Shown here: positions 60,726 to 64,000 of the stretch, piece after piece
Numbering within the stretch: the stretch's first letter is position 1
Layout of the letters: every line of letters begins with the position of its first letter
From: Ephydatia muelleri
Lineage: Eukaryota > Porifera > Demospongiae > Spongillida > Spongillidae
Assembly: GCA_013339895.1 (NCBI GenBank)
Contig: JABACO010000017.1
Coordinates: forward strand, 5,022,750 to 5,086,749
Length of the DNA stretch: 64,000 nucleotides
Reading direction: 5' to 3'
The notes under the pieces: model-generated
Databases searched by the model: none
Told to the model about the DNA's origin: nothing
What the model saw: only the letters and a program-made list of their open reading frames with translations
Position numbers and translations under genes: made by a program

Positions 60726-62960
60726 TCAGCTCCCTTTACACCTAAGGATGGATGGTGTGGGATCAAAGTCAGCAATTTCAGGACTGTGCAGCTGTATAGT
60801 CATCAAATCAGTGACCATGGTGTCCCTTAGCCTGGTCCTCCAGTCTGACTTGACGACTTTAGTCAGGCTGATTCCTTGTTTACAGTCTGCACTGCTGGCA
60901 GGCAAAGACAGTAGCAGATCAACCAGCTGGAGCACATTTGGACAAGAATCTTGGGCATTCTTGAACACATCTACCCACTCTGGCTCCTTAGGTGGAACTT
61001 CAGCCTTTAGAGAGTACCTAAAGTATGTACCAGTTCAATACTTGAGCCTTTACACGTGAGCTGAACCTGCACTACATCCTTGAGCAAATCCCATTCTGTT
61101 TGTACAACACTGGCATCCACACCACAATTCTCAAGAATGGGTCCAAAGTGCCTTTGCAGGAGGGCTACATCTTGATTTCCAAATGCTACTTAATAAATAG
61201 AATGCATTCTTTTGATAGAAATAGTGCAAACATAATTGCATCCTCTGTCTGGTGAGGCCAAGAGTGTAGGGAGAGAAAATGCATTGCACTTGTGACCTCG
61301 TCACTGCCATTCTCCCCAAGTCGCACCTCCAGTTGTGCTGTGAGGCCATCCACAAGGCACTTCATGTCAGCCTTTAGCTGAACAGCATCGTGCTTCCCCG
61401 ATAAAGGGACCCCCAGAAACGATGACTCATCTTTGAGGGCTGATGTTAAATAGTGGCCAGGTCTACATGCATGCAATAGAGAAGTGACTTTGAATAATGT
61501 ATAGTGTAGTTGGCAACTTGGCATTCACCTCTTGGTTAGTGCCTGTAGCATATTCAGAGTTGACTTCAACGTTTTAATGATGTACCCAGAGGAATAACAT
61601 GGAGATTGTATGGCCAACGACACAGTGTGCAGAGTGTCTACAACATCCGTAACAAATGACCAAAGCAAGATGGTTCGTTTAGATGAGAGCTTTTTTAGAA
61701 AGCCCTTTGCTTTGGCCTGGCTATCTGTAGACACACCTGTACCTGTTGCAATGGACAACTAAAAAAGTGATTATAACTAACTACCTTGCTAGCTTTGCAG
61801 TACCATCTTAATGTTCTAACCTGTTCAAAATGCTGCATTAGGGCTGGGAATATGTTCCACAGCTTCTTAAGTGCCAGCATGGTGTGAGGTAGCCACCTAG
61901 TACCACCAACCCTGCTGGGTGCTAGGAACTGCACACCTGCTGCAGCACATGATGGACTTGAGGTTTTCTCTGTTCAGTGCGCTGGAATGGTAGAAATTAT
62001 AGATGCCAAATAGCAGCTCTGTAAAGGTGGACATAAAACTATTTGCTCCAATAATTCTCTTGAACCCCAGTTCCATTCGATGTGCCATGCAGTGCAGTGT
62101 GAACAACAGTGGTTGTTCCCTCTTCAGACGAGTACTGACACCACTCTTGCATCCAGTCATTACAGATGCACCATCACTGCCAAATCCAACCAGCTTGGTA
62201 AATATGATCTGTTTTGTCATCTCAGTGGAGACCCTTCTCCAATGCCAGCGCAATGGCATTTAATATGTGGTCAGCTGTACCTCGAGTGATATTCACATAG
62301 GCAAGAAAGTGGACAGAAATCACTCCTTTCACAGCCTGCCTATGTATATAAGCCAGTAAAAGAATTTGAGCAAGTACTAGTGTACCTTATATAGATAATT
62401 TCTCCATCACTAACAGATGAGTCAGTGGTGCCATCCACCATGATAGAGAAGAAGTTGTTTGACTGAAGCTTTTATTGCAAACCCACCCGCTGCTCTTCTG
62501 CAATATAGTGGATAAATTCACAGCACTTCTTATCAGTCCTATATAATGCTCCAAAATCAAGACCCTTCTTCTCATCCAGAGCACACATCCACTCCATGTC
62601 AGTGAATGGCCTACCAGCCTTGGCAATGGCATGGCATTTCGAAACAGCACAGCCAATCGAGACAACACTGACTGTTCAGCTCTTGAAGTATGCCCACTCA
62701 TAGTGTGCATACAGGAGTTATGCTGGCTGCTGCAGTTTTTAGATAACATTGGCATGATATATGGGACGCAACTGCCTGTGTACATGTACCTTTTGTTAGT
62801 GAATGTGTATGAAAGCTGGTGGTACCATCAACAAATTGGCCTGTTGTTCCATCCTGTGATGTGCATATCATACAAAACATCTTGCCTTCTTCAAAACACA
62901 ACCATGGAAAGGCAGTCAACCATTGATCCCTAAACTGGCGAGCAGGTTCACACATGTTGA
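60726..62960 (-). pseudogene. hAT/ZNF862-like transposase-derived gene, decayed
   Basis: Minus-strand order: a zinc-finger-like start ARQFRDQWLTAFPWLC, EGKMFCMICTSQD (about 62945-62860); DMEWMCALDEKKGLDFGALY (62600-62540); NNFFSIMVDGTTDSSVSDGE (62465-62405); VGFGSDGASVMTG (62190-62150); TLHCMAHRMELGFKRIIGAN (62100-62045); VGGTRWLPHTMLALKK (61912-61865); and the hAT dimerisation region CPNVLQLVDLLLSLPASSAD to DFDPTPSI (60950-60740). Intron-like gaps with GT-AG ends restore frame in places: about 61820-61759, 61529-61464 and near 61060-61020 (about 41 bp). But there is an in-frame TAA in the VGLQ-KLQSNN stretch near 62475, a one-base frameshift before VSTEMTKQ near 62230, and another near 61210. 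It is therefore probably a pseudogene or dead transposon copy. Confidence 0.65.
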
Positions 62961-63320
62961 TAGTAGCAGGCTCATCCAGACACCAAAAACAGTGTGCAAA
63001 GTAATATGTTTGCTTATATGTTCTAACCCTGCATTGAGAGAGCAGCGCATACACCCCATTGTTTTATATAGTTCATTTACAATGGAGCCCCTCATGTCGT
63101 TTTAAGCGGCTGCTATCGATCAGCGGTGGCTATTGTCCCATTATTTTGCACAGAATCAAACAAAGACAGATTGTGCGCGCTCGCTTCCCATCACATGTTA
63201 AACGAGCGCGCGCGCAGGGGCCATTCCCATTTCGCACAAAATACACTGTTCACCTTTACGCACTCGTGCTACTGATCGCATTAAACGTGCGGTATCTATA
63301 GCTAGCTGTTGTCACAATAG
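62961..63320. other. Spacer between hAT relic and hairpin
   Basis: CG-rich words (ACGAGCGCGCGCGCAGG near 63201) may be part of an upstream promoter, otherwise nothing. Confidence 0.35.
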
Positions 63321-63436
63321 ACCCTTCCCTTTAAGAAGAACTCCGGACGTGACATCACTAATCAACGTACTTCACGAATTGGGTTAAGTATACGTTAATG
63401 AGTGATGTCACGTCCGGAGTTCTTAAAGGAAGGGTT
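63321..63436. repeat. Hairpin MITE, 116 bp
   Basis: ACCCTTCCCTTTAAGAAGAA and complementary TTCTTAAAGGAAGGGT enclose arms through CTCCGGACGTGACATCACT (about 39 bp, one or two gaps), loop about 38 bp. Confidence 0.9.
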
Positions 63437-63525
63437 GAAGTTTATACACTAACTTAATTACCGCGAAAACGTCATCAATGATATGAATGTCATTTATGGT
63501 ACCGTTACCAGCGTTATTTATTCAG

Positions 63526-63568
63526 CCCCCCCCCCCTTCCGCGCCCCCCCCCCCCCCCCCCCCCCCCC
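63526..63568 (+). repeat. Two poly-C runs (11 and 25)
   Basis: C11 at 63526-63536, TTCCGCG, then C25 at 63544-63568, 167 bp before the tetraspanin start. Confidence 0.9.
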
Positions 63569-63647
63569 ACCAAACTGCAATCGTTTGTGCCACCTTGCGT
63601 GTGATATTATTAAGACTGTTAAAGTTTTAATAATACCGGACGCCAAG

Positions 63648-63662
63648 ATGCGCATGCGCGCT
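63648..63662. promoter_or_regulatory. NRF1-like palindromic site near tetraspanin 2 start
   Basis: ATGCGCATGCGCGCT lies 73 bp before the ATG at 63735, in promoter or 5'-UTR position. Confidence 0.5.
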
Positions 63663-63734
63663 AATTACCATTAAAGGCTTACAAATAAATACCTCATATC
63701 CATCCATTTCTCTTTAGTATTATAACTACGAAGA

Positions 63735-63809
63735 ATGGCGTTCCAGTGTATGGACTGCTGCCGCAGGCTGCTGCAAGTTGTTCTGGCAATTATGAACATA
63801 TTTATATCT
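63735..63809 (+). CDS. Tetraspanin 2, first exon only (gene runs off the window)
   Basis: ATG at 63735 (context AAGAATGG) opens 25 codons and meets a GTGAGT donor at 63810 in phase 0, exactly as in exon 1 of the tetraspanin at 13718. The peptide starts MAFQCMDCCRRLLQ, with cysteines at the membrane boundary of the kind that are palmitoylated in tetraspanins, then enters TM1 (VVLAIMNIFIS). No other exon is in the window. Without the rest, identity rests on length, phase, composition and the CC-R pattern. Confidence 0.55.
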
Positions 63810-64000
63810 GTGAGTTCTAAGGATGTAACAGTAAAGTACTTAGCGTCGTCTACTGGCCATTCCCCAGTTATATGTTTTAGACGCGCTATTCACTCCCTCA
63901 TCTTTTCATCATCTCTACGCTATCGGCGATATCTCGCACTCACTAGCTTTCTCTTTGTGCGTTTATTGTCGTCTTGTGACTTCGTACATTACTCCACGAC
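63810..64000 (+). other. Start of intron 1 of tetraspanin 2
   Basis: Begins GTGAGTTCTAAGG. No exon 2 candidate appears before the window ends. Confidence 0.45.

Overview
The window is eukaryotic and almost certainly from an invertebrate animal genome. It has GT-AG introns (52 bp to over 2 kb), no operons, abundant microsatellites, many foldback elements, and relics of Gypsy, hAT, CACTA/tnp2-like and RLE-nuclease retroelements. The TE protein families, very short introns and frequent TGTACATGTA-type motifs suggest an early-branching metazoan, most likely a sponge. That assignment is inference and needs a database search.

Host genes are sparse and all lie on the + strand. (1) 6589-9209 is a complete 4-exon SLC35F3/F4-like drug/metabolite-superfamily transporter (357 aa). 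(2) 13718-18933 is a complete 7-exon tetraspanin (236 aa) with a CCG motif and six large-loop cysteines. (3) 45183-46146 is a compact 5-exon gene (238 aa) of unrecognised function with 52-72 bp introns. (4) 63735-63809 is the first exon of a second tetraspanin whose remainder lies beyond the right edge. A possible disordered protein at 47.6-48.3 kb is weak.

The rest is mostly repeats. 0-6 kb: foldback MITEs, a relic of the giant-element family and an RLE-nuclease fragment. 10-12 kb: a perfect 130-bp-arm palindrome and a 344-bp tandem repeat. 20-24 kb: an ~800 bp purine-only satellite, inverted repeats and a 63-base C run. 27-36 kb: a CACTA/tnp2-like relic, a 570-bp tandem duplication with exon-like ORFs, then a decayed ~6 kb Gypsy element carrying other elements and a 35-G run inside its reverse transcriptase. 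36.8-44.4 kb: a 7.6 kb giant foldback element with arms over 1.1 kb and an interior dominated by CA-rich (left) and TG-rich (right) arrays. 50-58 kb: low-complexity and satellite-like repeats. 58.5-59.3 kb: another foldback MITE. 60.7-63.0 kb (- strand): a decayed hAT/ZNF862-like transposase gene.

The most interesting system is the foldback family. Small MITEs at 434-1252, 34901-35155 and 58544-59329 and the 7.6 kb element share arm sequence. A colinear relic at 3826-5742 shows that the interior of the giant element is an inherited part of the family and not random insertion. No transposase for it is visible here.
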